Shown: in pieces, positions 26,765 through 35,046 of the stretch
How positions within the stretch are numbered: the first letter of the stretch is position 1
How the letters are laid out: the number at the start of each line of letters is the position of its first letter
From: Acidobacteriota bacterium
GTDB taxonomy: Bacteria > Acidobacteriota > Terriglobia > Acidiferrales > UBA7541
Length of the DNA: 64,000 bases
Assembly (NCBI GenBank): GCA_013287135.1
Contig: JABDEK010000014.1
Location: forward strand, 1-64,000
Reading direction: 5' to 3'
Notes under the pieces: model-generated
Databases searched by the model: none
Seen by the model: the letters and a program-made list of their open reading frames with translations, nothing else
What the model was told of the DNA's origin: nothing
Program-made: the position numbers and the translations under genes

Positions 26765-27070
26765 ATGACTGAAAATTCGTCACATCAAGAAGCTCACGAC
26801 CCCACGCAAGAGCGCGTCGTTGTCGCCTACACCGCCGGGACTGCCGCGGAGGCTATGGTAATTCGAGGACTCCTGGAAAGTGCGGGGATTAGTTCGCCCG
26901 GTTCTGGCTCTAACGATCCTTTTCCGTTACGCGAGTCGCCGGAAGGTACGCACGGGGTTGAGGTGTACGTCCTTCAACCGCGTGCGGAAGAAGCGCGGCA
27001 ACTTATCGAGGAGTACCAGAAGGATAATCAGTCTTCTGCCGCCGAAGCCGACGACTCCGACGAAGCGTAG
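26765..27070 (+). CDS. DUF2007-type putative signal-transducing protein
   Basis: The 101-residue protein has the DUF2007 pattern. It opens with a strand (VVVAYTAGTAAEAMVIRGLLESAGI), where residues on the helix follow a strand, and continues with a second strand-helix unit (GVEVYVLQPRAEEARQLIEEY). Acidic ends flank the domain. The molecular function of this family is unknown. The gene is monocistronic as far as can be seen, with a start ATG at 26765. Confidence 0.75.
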   Translation: MTENSSHQEAHDPTQERVVVAYTAGTAAEAMVIRGLLESAGISSPGSGSNDPFPLRESPEGTHGVEVYVLQPRAEEARQLIEEYQKDNQSSAAEADDSDEA

Positions 27071-27365
27071 AGCGGGATCGTGCCGTAAAATTCCACGATA
27101 ATCTGCGGTCTTACTGCGGATGCGATTCTGCGAATGGGTGCACTTCGGGAGTGTGGCCGTCGGTCCGTGCAGTGACTTCGCCGTCGCGATCGGTGCGCAG
27201 GAACCGCACGCCGGCGCAATGCGAGGCACCAGGCGGATGCCGCGCGCCTCCGCCAAACTAAAATTAGACCGGCAAGGATTGCAACGGCTGCGCTGGCGAA
27301 CCAAATTTTCGGCGAACTCTGCTAGCGGCTGGCGAAGCCAATGTCTGTCCACAGCGCAGGTAATT
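27071..27365. other. non-coding spacer, nothing recognised
   Basis: The ORFs crossing this stretch on both strands are Arg/Ser/Cys-rich and lack motifs. It holds the 3' flanks of the DUF2007 gene and of rlmD. No terminator or repeat was clear. Confidence 0.4.
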
Positions 27366-28715
27366 TCATTCGCGTCGACGCAAACGCACAACCGTCTCCA
27401 TGTGAAATGTCTGCGGGAAAAGATCGAACAAGTTAAATTCGACGGGTTCATAGCCAGCTTGCACCAGTACGGCGAGATCGCGCGCGAGCGTAGGAGGCTC
27501 GCAGGAAACATAAGTAATCCGTGGGGTTTGCAAGCGGCCCAGGCGCTTGGCGGCTTCCGGAGCTAGACCATCACGCGGCGGGTCCAGAACAACCAGCTCA
27601 GGGCGCTCTTTATTTCTTTCGAGAAAACGTTCAACGTCCGCTGTGCGAACTGTGATTGAGGCCAGCCCGCGCATATTGATTTCGAGGTCACGCGTAGCAG
27701 CAGGATTCGATTCCACGGAGATAACTCGCTCGAAGTGCTTGGCGAGCGGAATCGAAAATAATCCCACCCCGGCGAATAAATCTAGGGCGACCCGGCCGTT
27801 TTCGGTATCGCAAACAGTTTGGATTAGATCGTCAACCAGAAACCGATTCACTTGAAAAAATGAAAAATGTCCGACGCGATATTTTGCGCCGGCAGCTTCG
27901 GTCTCCAGAAAACCCGGGCCGAAAAGTTCCATGCGGTCGTGGCTAGGATCGTGAAACAAAATACTGGCGGCTTCCGGAACAACGCCGCGAATCGTCTCAG
28001 CGTGTTCGGCGACGCGAGAGGGAAAACCAGCGAAGGTGGCCGTGAGTAACAGTTTCGCATTGGCGAGTGTGCTTAGGTCTCCAGAGCCTTCATTGCTGAA
28101 CGCTTCAATTTCGCGAAGCTCGCGCGGAAGTACGCCTGTGGCGAGAGCCTCCCGAAGTGCCAGCAATGTTTTAAGGAGCAGCGGCGACAGAATGGCGCAA
28201 TCTTCCACCGCGCACAGCGCCGTGGAACTCGCGCGAAAATACCCAATCTCGAGCTTGGCTATCGTTTCACTAGCTGCGCCAGAAGCTGCTTGCGATGATG
28301 AGCCGGATGCCGCTTCCGACGGTCGACGAATTTTCCATTGCGCGCGATTGCGATAGCCCCAGGCCGGCGAGGCGTGCGCTTTGATCTCGCCGGTCCAATC
28401 GAGTCGGCCGACGCGACGCAACGTTTCGCGCAAAATTTCAGTTTTGTATTTGAGCTGCGCTTCGTTTGGAATGTGCTGGTAATTGCAGCCGCCGCAAATC
28501 CCGAAATGAGGGCAGGGCGGCAGAGTGCGTTGTGGCGAAGGCTCGACTAATTGTTCCACGCGCGCGCGAACGAATTTATTTTTCTGTTCGACGGGCAGCG
28601 CGACCACGCGCTCGGCGGGCAGAACGAAAGGGATAAAAACCGTCGAGCCCTCGTGGTGCGCGAGGCCATCGCCGCCGTAAATCAACTTTTCGATTGTGAC
28701 GTCCATGGGTGGCAT
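27366..28715 (-). CDS. rlmD: 23S rRNA (uracil-C5)-methyltransferase, RlmD/TrmA family
   Basis: The enzyme methylates uracil in 23S rRNA (U1939 type) using S-adenosylmethionine. An N-terminal TRAM domain (VTIEKLIYGGDGLAHHEG) precedes the iron-sulphur cysteines CPHFGICGGCNYQH. The Rossmann part shows DLFAGVGLFSIPLA, and the catalytic region shows LDPPRDGLAP and YVSCEPPTLARDL with the nucleophilic cysteine. At 449 residues it has normal length. The family is certain; RlmD versus RlmCD/TrmA specificity is inferred from the [4Fe-4S] cysteines and TRAM domain. Confidence 0.9.
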   Translation of the reverse strand: MPPMDVTIEKLIYGGDGLAHHEGSTVFIPFVLPAERVVALPVEQKNKFVRARVEQLVEPSPQRTLPPCPHFGICGGCNYQHIPNEAQLKYKTEILRETLRRVGRLDWTGEIKAHASPAWGYRNRAQWKIRRPSEAASGSSSQAASGAASETIAKLEIGYFRASSTALCAVEDCAILSPLLLKTLLALREALATGVLPRELREIEAFSNEGSGDLSTLANAKLLLTATFAGFPSRVAEHAETIRGVVPEAASILFHDPSHDRMELFGPGFLETEAAGAKYRVGHFSFFQVNRFLVDDLIQTVCDTENGRVALDLFAGVGLFSIPLAKHFERVISVESNPAATRDLEINMRGLASITVRTADVERFLERNKERPELVVLDPPRDGLAPEAAKRLGRLQTPRITYVSCEPPTLARDLAVLVQAGYEPVEFNLFDLFPQTFHMETVVRLRRRE

Positions 28716-28766
28716 GAAGTGTCGATGGGCGTTTTTCGCTAGGATTGCGAACGCGCCGCGCTACGC

Positions 28767-29513
28767 TCAGGTCAAATAAAAAAGACTCAGGCGTGGTACG
28801 TTGAAATGTTCAAAAAGCCGTTTTTGAATGTATTGCCGTTCGAGCTGCGCCAATTGCTCTGCGGACATCTTACGCCGGTAGGGCGCCAGCGAGCGATCCA
28901 TTTCGCGGCGTACGGAAAGCAGGGCTTCTTCGTCTACGTCCGCGGAAAGCACCGCCGATAATTTTTCTTCCAGCACGGTCAGGCGACGTTCGAGATCTTC
29001 CAGGTCCAGCGCGCCTGGCGAATCGAGCAGAGGCATAACTTCTTCCAGGCGTTTGGCGGTGTCTTCCAACCTTCCGGCGAGGGCTGGAGTAGCGGCGCCA
29101 TTTCTCTTTGACGATTCGAGCAATTTTGCTGATGCGGTACGCAGACGCGCGGCGTTGCGTTCGAGATATTTTCTCAGCTCGTCCCGCGAGAAGGGCTCCG
29201 CGGTTCGCGACGATTTCACTTCCGGGCCCGCGCCAACTGCTGCCTCTGAGGATTCCGCCGCGGCGTCGAGGACGGCGTCAACGCAGTAGGCCAGGCTTTT
29301 CAGTTGGCGTCCCCCGGCGGCCCGGCGGGATCGCTGCCAGCTCTCGAAGGCGCGGTCGATGCCTTTTAGCACGGCGCCGAGCGGGATACCAGCTTTCTGC
29401 CAGGTTTCTACGATGGCCCAGTCCAAGGGGGAGACGAGCAGGTGCGCTCCGCGTTTGCGCCAGAAATAATCTTCGATTTCCGTAAAATAATTGAAGTAGT
29501 TGAAGGATTCCAT
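28767..29513 (-). CDS. conserved-looking helical protein downstream of coaX, function unknown
   Basis: This protein is not identified. The 248 residues begin with an aromatic patch (FNYFNYFTEIEDYFWRKRG) and a DnaD-like helical unit (SPLDWAIVETWQKAGIPLG), followed by long charged helices and a basic C terminus. DnaD/replication-initiator resemblance in the first 80 residues is suggestive only. The ORF track start (29675) overlaps coaX; the ATG at 29513 leaves an 80-bp spacer and begins the ordered sequence. It shares strand and probably transcript with birA-coaX. Confidence 0.7.
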   Translation of the reverse strand: MESFNYFNYFTEIEDYFWRKRGAHLLVSPLDWAIVETWQKAGIPLGAVLKGIDRAFESWQRSRRAAGGRQLKSLAYCVDAVLDAAAESSEAAVGAGPEVKSSRTAEPFSRDELRKYLERNAARLRTASAKLLESSKRNGAATPALAGRLEDTAKRLEEVMPLLDSPGALDLEDLERRLTVLEEKLSAVLSADVDEEALLSVRREMDRSLAPYRRKMSAEQLAQLERQYIQKRLFEHFNVPRLSLFYLT

Positions 29514-29593
29514 TTTGCTGAACTTCTGCGGAACGTTTCCCGCGCTGAAAATATTGTTGTCGCCGAAAAGTTTCTGAAGATCGCGTATGAGAT

Positions 29594-30421
29594 TCAGTTT
29601 TTTGTGCGCGGTGGAACGGTTGCCAGCTTTGGTCCTTTGGCTTGCGCCTGTGTGACGTCTTGGTTGCGCTCCCAAATGATGCGCAGGCCTTCTAGGGTCA
29701 GAAATTCGTCAATCGTTTCGATATGGCGCGACGCGGCGCCGATTAGCGGAGCTTGGCCGCCTGTCGCGATCACTTTTGTTTTCGCGCCCATGGTTTTCTT
29801 CATGCGCTCCAGGATGCCATCGACTAGATCGGTGTAACCGTAGAAGAGGCCGGCCTGCATGGAAGCGGCGGTGTTCGTGCCGATGATTTTTCCCGGGTCT
29901 TTGATTTCCACGCGGAAGAGACGCGCGGCGCGAGCGAAGAGCGCTTCGGCGGAAATTCCTATGCCTGGGGCGAGGACGCCGCCCAAGTATTCACCACGGG
30001 CTGAAACTGCGTCGAAATTAATCGCGGTGCCGAAATCAACGATGATGCATGGGCCGCCATATTTCTCGAAGGCCGCGACGCTGTTTACGATGCGGTCCGC
30101 GCCAACTTCCTGCGGATTATCGTAATGCACCGGCATGCCGGTTTTAATTCCAGGCTCGACGAAGAGCGCTTTCTTGCCGAAGTATCGTTCGGACATTCCT
30201 GACAGCGTGGAATTCAGCGGCGGGACGACCGAGCTGATGATTACTCCTCCGATCTCGCGCGGATCGAGGCCTGCCAGCGTGAAAAGTTCGCGGCATAGGA
30301 TGCCATACTCGTCGATGGTTTGATCGCGCGCGGTGGTTAAGCGCCAATTCGCGACGAGCTGTGCGCCGCGGAAAACTCCGAGGACTGTGTTGGTGTTGCC
30401 GACGTCGAGCGCTAGGAGCAT
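29594..30421 (-). CDS. coaX: type III pantothenate kinase
   Basis: CoaX phosphorylates pantothenate, the first step of coenzyme A synthesis. The ASKHA-fold motifs are present: LLALDVGNTNTVLGVF at the N terminus (phosphate 1), ISSVVPPLN, GADRIVNSVAA, IVDFGTAINFDAV (phosphate 2) and VIATGGQAPLI. The track begins at a TTG one codon earlier; the ATG at 30421 overlaps the birA stop (TGATG), so the two are coupled. Order birA-coaX is common in bacteria. The C terminus has an extra 15-residue Gln/Lys/Pro-rich tail. Confidence 0.94.
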   Translation of the reverse strand: MLLALDVGNTNTVLGVFRGAQLVANWRLTTARDQTIDEYGILCRELFTLAGLDPREIGGVIISSVVPPLNSTLSGMSERYFGKKALFVEPGIKTGMPVHYDNPQEVGADRIVNSVAAFEKYGGPCIIVDFGTAINFDAVSARGEYLGGVLAPGIGISAEALFARAARLFRVEIKDPGKIIGTNTAASMQAGLFYGYTDLVDGILERMKKTMGAKTKVIATGGQAPLIGAASRHIETIDEFLTLEGLRIIWERNQDVTQAQAKGPKLATVPPRTKN

Positions 30422-31437
30422 CAAGAGGCCTCCGCGACGTCGCCGGACAACACGGATTCGATCCCGCCACCGTCATCGCGCATCACGCGCAGAACGCCGC
30501 TGGGCTCCAGGCCCGCCGTGGTGCCGGTGTACACTTCGATAGGAGTCGTAATGCGCACACGCTTTCCTTGAAAATAGCTGGAGACTTCGGCGAAGCGTCG
30601 CAAAATCGGCGCGGCGCCTTCTGCGATAAATTCATTGTAGTAGCGGTCGAGGTGCCGCAGCAACCGAATCAGGACTTCCAGGCGCGAGTGGACTTTGCCG
30701 GTTTCCAGACGCAGCGAGGTGGCGAAGTCGGCAAGCTCGGCGGGCATTTTTGTCTGGTTGACGTTGATGCCAATGCCTACCACAGCGTAGTGCATGCGGT
30801 CGGGTTCGGCGTGCATTTCGGTCAGGATGCCGCAGAATTTTCGGCCGCGGAGGAGTAGATCGTTGGGCCAACGGATATCGGGGAGCACGTCGAGTTCTTC
30901 TGCGGCGGCATCGCGTGCGGCAAGGCCTGCGACCAACGTTAGTAGCGGTGCGTGTGCCGGAGGAATTGGCGGACGAAGCAGAATGCTGCAATGAATTCCC
31001 GCTGATTTTTCGGAGATCCATTTACGACCGGCGCGTCCGCGGCCTGCGGTTTGTTCTTCAGCCAGAACGATAGCGCCGTGGGGTTCGCTACGTTCGCCGA
31101 GTTGCATCGCGACAGTATTGGTAGAGTCAATTTTGAAGTAGTGGTAGATGCGCCGGCCGAAGGGCGTGCCGAACAAGCGGTGGCTGAGAAGCTGTGGGGC
31201 GAGAATGTCGGGGACGCGTTCGATGTGATAGCCGGTGCGAGCATGGCCTTTCACGCGGACTCCCAATCCGCGCATTTTCTGGACCCAGCGCCAAACCTGC
31301 TGTCGATTTACGCCGATTTCTTTGGCGATTTTTTCTCCGCTGATGACGATGGTGGAATTCTCGGAGAGGAGTGTGAGCAGCGCGTCGATGCGGCGGTCGG
31401 TTGCGCCCGGCAGAGTCGGCCTACGTTTGGTGGGCAT
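30421..31437 (-). CDS. birA: biotin--[acetyl-CoA-carboxylase] ligase with N-terminal HTH
   Basis: BirA biotinylates acyl-CoA carboxylases, and the HTH (residues about 15-75, IAKEIGVNRQQVWRWVQKMR) allows repression of biotin genes. The ligase shows STNTVAMQLGE, the nucleotide loop AGRGRAGRKWISEKSAG, WPNDLLLRGRKFCGILTE and GIGINVNQTKMP. At 338 residues it is the bifunctional form. A carboxylase beta subunit that would need a biotin carrier lies at 59-61 kb. The start ATG at 31437 is used; upstream is a spacer to the divergent beta-propeller gene. Confidence 0.94.
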   Translation of the reverse strand: MPTKRRPTLPGATDRRIDALLTLLSENSTIVISGEKIAKEIGVNRQQVWRWVQKMRGLGVRVKGHARTGYHIERVPDILAPQLLSHRLFGTPFGRRIYHYFKIDSTNTVAMQLGERSEPHGAIVLAEEQTAGRGRAGRKWISEKSAGIHCSILLRPPIPPAHAPLLTLVAGLAARDAAAEELDVLPDIRWPNDLLLRGRKFCGILTEMHAEPDRMHYAVVGIGINVNQTKMPAELADFATSLRLETGKVHSRLEVLIRLLRHLDRYYNEFIAEGAAPILRRFAEVSSYFQGKRVRITTPIEVYTGTTAGLEPSGVLRVMRDDGGGIESVLSGDVAEAS

Positions 31438-31626
31438 AGGGGATTGGAAAGAATACTTGAGCGGCGGCGCGGCGACAAGCGCGATACCGGCGTTACGCGA
31501 TGAAGATTTGAACTTCTCGGATGTCTTGAAGTCTGTGCTCCCGTCATTCTGTACTACCGTTACTAACTCTGATACGCTTTCGCGCTATCTCTCGATCGCA
31601 TTCAATTCTTGATGAAAGAGGTTTCC

Positions 31627-32847
31627 ATGCGACGCTTTGTGTTGGCCATGGCGCTACTTTTTTGTGTCGGCGCGCTTCCGATGAAATCAACCGACCAAAA
31701 AACGGCTGTGCCAGGAGACTACCTGTTTGTGTGGGCGGGCGACGCGGACCATAAGGGCAATGATTTTCTCGCGGTGATCGATGCGGACCCTTCGTCGGCT
31801 TCGTACGGGCGTTTGCTGACGACGCTGGCGACCGATCAAAAGACTATGCGAGTGCACCACACGGAATACACCATGCCCGCCAGCGGGATGCTCTTTGCCA
31901 ACGATCATGACGCGGGGCGTACTTTCATCTTTGACGTGCGGGACCCGTTGCATCCAAAGACGGTGACGTCATTTGCCGATATGGCTGGCTACATGCATCC
32001 GCATTCGTATATGCGGCTGCCCAATGGGCACGTGCTTGCAACGTTTCAGCACGCGCACCACGGCGAGAGTGACGCTCAGAGCGGGATGACTGGCGGGCTG
32101 GTGGAGATTGACGACCAAGGGAAAGTGGTTCGTTCGGCCAGCAATGCTGACCCTGCGTTTGCGGACGCGCTGTTGATGCCATACAGCCTGGTTGTACTTC
32201 CGGACGCGGACCGCATTGTTTCCACAAATTCGTCCATGCATCTGGACGATATTTTTAGCGGCGTGACTTACCAAGTTTGGCGCCTGTCCGATCTGAAGCT
32301 CCTGAAGACGGCTTATTTGGACGTGGGAGAAAATCGTTATGCGCAGACTAGTCCTGAAGAGGCGCGGCTTGCTCCGGACGGCTCGGTTTTAATTCAGACG
32401 CTCGGCTGCGGGCTGGAACGTATCACCGGAGTGGACACGAATGAGCCGAAATCGAAGCTGGTGTACACCTTTCCGGGGAACTGGTGCGGAGTGCCAACGG
32501 TTGTGGGGCACTATTTGGTGCAGAGTGTGCCGACGATACACGGTTTGATGGTGGTGGACATATCGAATGCGGCCAAGCCAGTGGAAGTGTCGAGGCTAAA
32601 GCTGAGTGATACTTACTTCCCGCATTGGACAGCGTGGGGAGCAAAGACGCAGCGCATCGTGGCGACGTCGGGAGCGGCGCCGGACCGCCTTTATTTGCTA
32701 AAACTGGATCAGGCGACGGGGGCTCTCACCTTCGATGATGCTTTTCGTGACGCGGACAGTAAGATGGGCTTCAGCTTCGCCGAACGCGAGTGGCCGCAAG
32801 GTTGGAAGGGAACCGGCGCGCCGCATGGCGCAGTCCTTTCGCGCTGA
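31627..32847 (+). CDS. secreted selenium-binding-protein-like beta-propeller
   Basis: The start is set at the ATG at 31627 after GAAAGAGG, giving 406 residues with a signal peptide (RRFVLAMALLFCVGALP). The rest has repeated beta-propeller strands and short motifs similar to the 56-kDa selenium-binding protein/methanethiol oxidase family (MHPHSYMRLPNGHVL; FQHAH; TYFPHWTAWG). Histidines that could bind copper are conserved in these motifs. The relationship is distant, so an unrelated seven-bladed propeller is possible. It appears to be a single-gene unit, divergent from birA across about 190 bp of otherwise empty DNA. Confidence 0.65.
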   Translation: MRRFVLAMALLFCVGALPMKSTDQKTAVPGDYLFVWAGDADHKGNDFLAVIDADPSSASYGRLLTTLATDQKTMRVHHTEYTMPASGMLFANDHDAGRTFIFDVRDPLHPKTVTSFADMAGYMHPHSYMRLPNGHVLATFQHAHHGESDAQSGMTGGLVEIDDQGKVVRSASNADPAFADALLMPYSLVVLPDADRIVSTNSSMHLDDIFSGVTYQVWRLSDLKLLKTAYLDVGENRYAQTSPEEARLAPDGSVLIQTLGCGLERITGVDTNEPKSKLVYTFPGNWCGVPTVVGHYLVQSVPTIHGLMVVDISNAAKPVEVSRLKLSDTYFPHWTAWGAKTQRIVATSGAAPDRLYLLKLDQATGALTFDDAFRDADSKMGFSFAEREWPQGWKGTGAPHGAVLSR

Positions 32848-32961
32848 AAGAGATTTCTCGGGTTCAATTGCTAAGCAGCCGATCAGAGCAGTCGCAGAAT
32901 GTCGCGCCTCTGCAAAAGCACATCGTTTACTTGGGCACGGCCATTAGTGGCATCTCGTCGT

Positions 32962-33360
32962 TCACTTGCCCATTAGGGCGTATCGATTGCCGTACAAATC
33001 CTCAAAAATAGCTTGTCTACCCCACGGCAGCGCCTTGGGCGGCGACAGAAACTTTACGCCGCGAGCAGACAGCGTCTCGTAGGTCTCGTCCAGATTGTCG
33101 GCTCGGAATACCCAGGTCGTGCCTTTGCCGATTTGTTCCATCTTCAAACGCGCGCTCTCGGCGCCGTGCTCCTCGACGTCGGGTTTCTGCAGAACGATAC
33201 CGAAATCGCTCTGATCATGAGGGGTCACCACCAGCCATCGGCCCCCTTTCCCATAGGAGGCATCTTGCAGTTTTCTAAGACCGAGCGTTTCCGTGAACCA
33301 ACGAAGGGCTTCGTCTTGATCGCGCACCAAAATAGTGACCAAGCTCAGCTTGGTAATCAT
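32962..33360 (-). CDS. VOC-family (glyoxalase/bleomycin-resistance) protein
   Basis: The 132-residue protein has two beta-alpha-beta-beta-beta units (LVTILVRDQDEALRWFTETLG; TWVFRADNLDETYETLSARG) and ends in FEDLYGNRYALMGK, typical of vicinal oxygen chelate proteins. Its substrate is unknown. The ATG is preceded by AGGAG at good spacing, and a group II intron remnant ends or begins directly upstream of that site. SRPBCC and ArsR genes lie beyond the insertion on the same strand, so the three were probably one operon. Confidence 0.85.
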   Translation of the reverse strand: MITKLSLVTILVRDQDEALRWFTETLGLRKLQDASYGKGGRWLVVTPHDQSDFGIVLQKPDVEEHGAESARLKMEQIGKGTTWVFRADNLDETYETLSARGVKFLSPPKALPWGRQAIFEDLYGNRYALMGK

Positions 33361-33491
33361 TTTGATTCTCCTGTGCGCCGGTTAAACCGGCGAGGTGTAG
33401 TGAATGCAAATGTCAGACGAACGTGGAGTAGCGACCCACATCGGCCCCGAGTCATGCGGAGCTGTTCGCTAAAGCAGTGTCGAAGCGTTGA

Positions 33492-34034
33492 GCGCATGCC
33501 GATCAGTTTCGGACCGAACTCACGGAACGAATGAAGAAGTTCCACCGGGAACTGCATCCCGAGAAAACGCGACTGCTGGAGGTTGGTCCGTTCGCGATCG
33601 ACAACCGGCAGAGACGCGGAGAAGGGAAACCGGAGACGTTCAACTTTCTTGGCTTTTCGCACATCGGCGTGAAGAACGGAAGCAACGGAATGTATACGGT
33701 TCTTCGGCGGACCATACGTAAAAGGTTGCAGGCGAAGCTGAACGAAGTGAAAGCCGAGCTTCAGCGGCGCATGCATGAACCCATCCTGGAAGTGGGCAAG
33801 TGGATGCAAGCAGTGGTGCGTGGACACGTCCGCTATTACGGAGTGCCCATGAACCAACCGACGCTGTTTCTCTTTCGGTTCCAAGTGGGACGCCTCTGGC
33901 ATCGCGCGCTGTCGCGGCGGAGCCAGAATGGCCGCGTCCTTTGGGACCGTATGCGGCGTCTCATCAACCGCTGGCTGCCTGTGCCTACCGTCTTTCATCC
34001 CTATCCTCTCCGCCGCATGGGCGTCGTCACCTAA
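33492..34034 (+). pseudogene. ltrA: group II intron reverse transcriptase/maturase, C-terminal fragment
   Basis: The frame carries the end of the RT thumb and the maturase X domain: ELHPEKTRLLEVG, FAIDNRQRRGEGKPETFNFLGF and GHVRYYGVPMN. The catalytic YADD box and all upstream palm and finger motifs are missing; the frame is closed by a stop at 33489. The ORF-track ATG at 33531 is therefore an artefact of truncation. The protein cannot be an active reverse transcriptase. The intact end (RRMGVVT) runs into domain V after a few bases. Confidence 0.85.
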
Positions 34035-34039
34035 GGCCA

Positions 34040-34073
34040 GAGCCGGATGCGGTAGTGCCGCTTGTCCGGATCT
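34040..34073 (+). ncRNA. group II intron domain V
   Basis: This is a 34-nt hairpin of exactly the expected size. It begins GAGCCGGATGCGG with the AGC catalytic triad, closes a small loop between GCGG and CCGC, and ends GTCCGGATCT. It is the most conserved RNA element of group II introns and fixes the identity and strand of the insertion. Confidence 0.85.
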
Positions 34074-34160
34074 GTGGAGCGGGCTGTGAGCGATCCCCAT
34101 CCCTACTCTGACTTCTCGCGCGGGTTATGGGGAGCAACGATCGCGTTATAGCGCAACCTA

Positions 34161-34583
34161 CTATTGCGCTTCTTGCATAGCGGCGTTTGAAAGCACTGCC
34201 GGCAAACGTTGTTCAATCTTGTGTACCCATCCATGGCCTAACACCCACGCCAGTGCAAGGCCGCGTAAGCCGCTCAAACCCTTATGCTCAAGACGCAATC
34301 GTGTCCCTTGGGACACCGGTTCCAGCCGGAAGGTTACGACGCTTCCGCTGTTTCCCCAGGCGTAGGAAAGAACACGTGGCTTCTCCACTTCCAGCACTTT
34401 ACATGGAATAATTCGCTCGAACCCAAGCCCGGATTTCGAGCGGAAGTGGAATTTGTGTCCCACCCGTGGTTTGAAGTTGTTTTCCATTAACCAACCGGCC
34501 AAAGCATCCGAATCCGTGAGAGCGCGCCAAACATCTTCTGGCCGATTCGGATAAACCATCTCGAAATTAAGATCTCTTTTCAC
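34161..34583 (-). CDS. SRPBCC/AHSA1-like ligand-binding protein
   Basis: The 140-residue protein shows the START-like fold pattern FEMVYPNRPEDVWRALTDSDAL at the N terminus and the C-terminal helix beginning GLRGLALAWVLGHGW. Such proteins next to ArsR genes are common; their ligands are unknown. The track start (GTG at 34613) would overlap arsR by 47 bp; the GTG at 34583 begins exactly at the usual KRDLNFEM start and overlaps arsR by 17 bp. The family is secure, but the physiological role is not. Confidence 0.83.
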   Translation of the reverse strand: MKRDLNFEMVYPNRPEDVWRALTDSDALAGWLMENNFKPRVGHKFHFRSKSGLGFERIIPCKVLEVEKPRVLSYAWGNSGSVVTFRLEPVSQGTRLRLEHKGLSGLRGLALAWVLGHGWVHKIEQRLPAVLSNAAMQEAQ

Positions 34584-34941
34584 GGTTTTTCCGGAGGTGC
34601 TCGCCCAGAGCACTTAGCTTCTCTGTCCAGAAGCGCTCGTATAGGGCAACCCAGTCATAGATTTGTTCCAATGGCTTAGGTTGGAGCTGGTAAAGCCGCT
34701 CTCTGCCGACGCGTCGCGCGCGCACCAGCCGCGTTTTGAGCAGTATGGCTAAATGCTGCGAAATAGCAGGACGACTCATGGCGAACCGTTCGGCGAGAGA
34801 ATTGACCGGCTCTTCACCTTGCGCTAGAAGATCAAGTAGCGCGCGTCGTGTAGGATCCGCCACGGCGTAAAATACGTCCCCGCCGAAGCGCGACATCGGC
34901 CGTTTGACCACACGGACGTCCTTGGTGCGGCTCGTAAGCAT
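34567..34941 (-). CDS. ArsR-family transcriptional regulator
   Basis: The winged-helix domain is VFYAVADPTRRALLDLL, AERFAMSRPAISQHLAIL and the wing ARRVGRERLYQL. No metal-binding cysteine pair (ELCVC-type) is present, so it is not an arsenic/zinc sensor of the classic kind; this subgroup often pairs with SRPBCC proteins. The start is ambiguous: the ATG at 34941 lies inside an inverted repeat only a few bases past the predicted transcription start, while the ATG at 34896 begins just before the conserved domain. The larger ORF is reported. It probably represses its own promoter. Confidence 0.88.
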   Translation of the reverse strand: MLTSRTKDVRVVKRPMSRFGGDVFYAVADPTRRALLDLLAQGEEPVNSLAERFAMSRPAISQHLAILLKTRLVRARRVGRERLYQLQPKPLEQIYDWVALYERFWTEKLSALGEHLRKNREKRS

Positions 34942-34982
34942 CAGCTTACAGCTTTATACGTAAGGCTGCGCTTACCTGTCAA
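34934..34982 (-). promoter_or_regulatory. arsR promoter with two GTAAG/CTTAC dyads
   Basis: On the minus strand a perfect -35 TTGACA (34982-34977) and TATAAA (34958-34953) are 18 bp apart. One dyad, GTAAG-N6-CTTAC (34960-34975), sits in the spacer. A second, perfect GTAAGC-N4-GCTTAC (34934-34949), covers the start region. Their centres are 26 bp apart, about 2.5 helical turns. The layout is what an autorepressor operator should look like. Confidence 0.65.
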
Positions 34983-35046
34983 GATCGAAGTTGGGCTGGT
35001 GCTAGCGAGTTGACCGAGGCGATCTGGAAAACACAATGCACATAGC

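Larger units (their letters stand above)
33373..34112 (+). mobile_element. deleted group II intron
   Basis: The left end reads GTGCGCCGG, matching the GUGYG 5' consensus of bacterial group II introns. The right end has an intact domain V (34040-34073) and a domain VI-like hairpin ending ...CTACTCTGAC. Inside is only the C-terminal part of the maturase. At about 740 bp it is far shorter than a full element (around 2-2.5 kb), so the reverse-transcriptase core has been lost. The orientation is antisense to the flanking arsR-SRPBCC and VOC genes. Exact ends are inferred from consensus. Confidence 0.75.

Noticed and set aside
27120-27566. 148-codon forward ORF
   Set aside because: Overlaps the end of rlmD in antisense and has a biased, motif-free composition.
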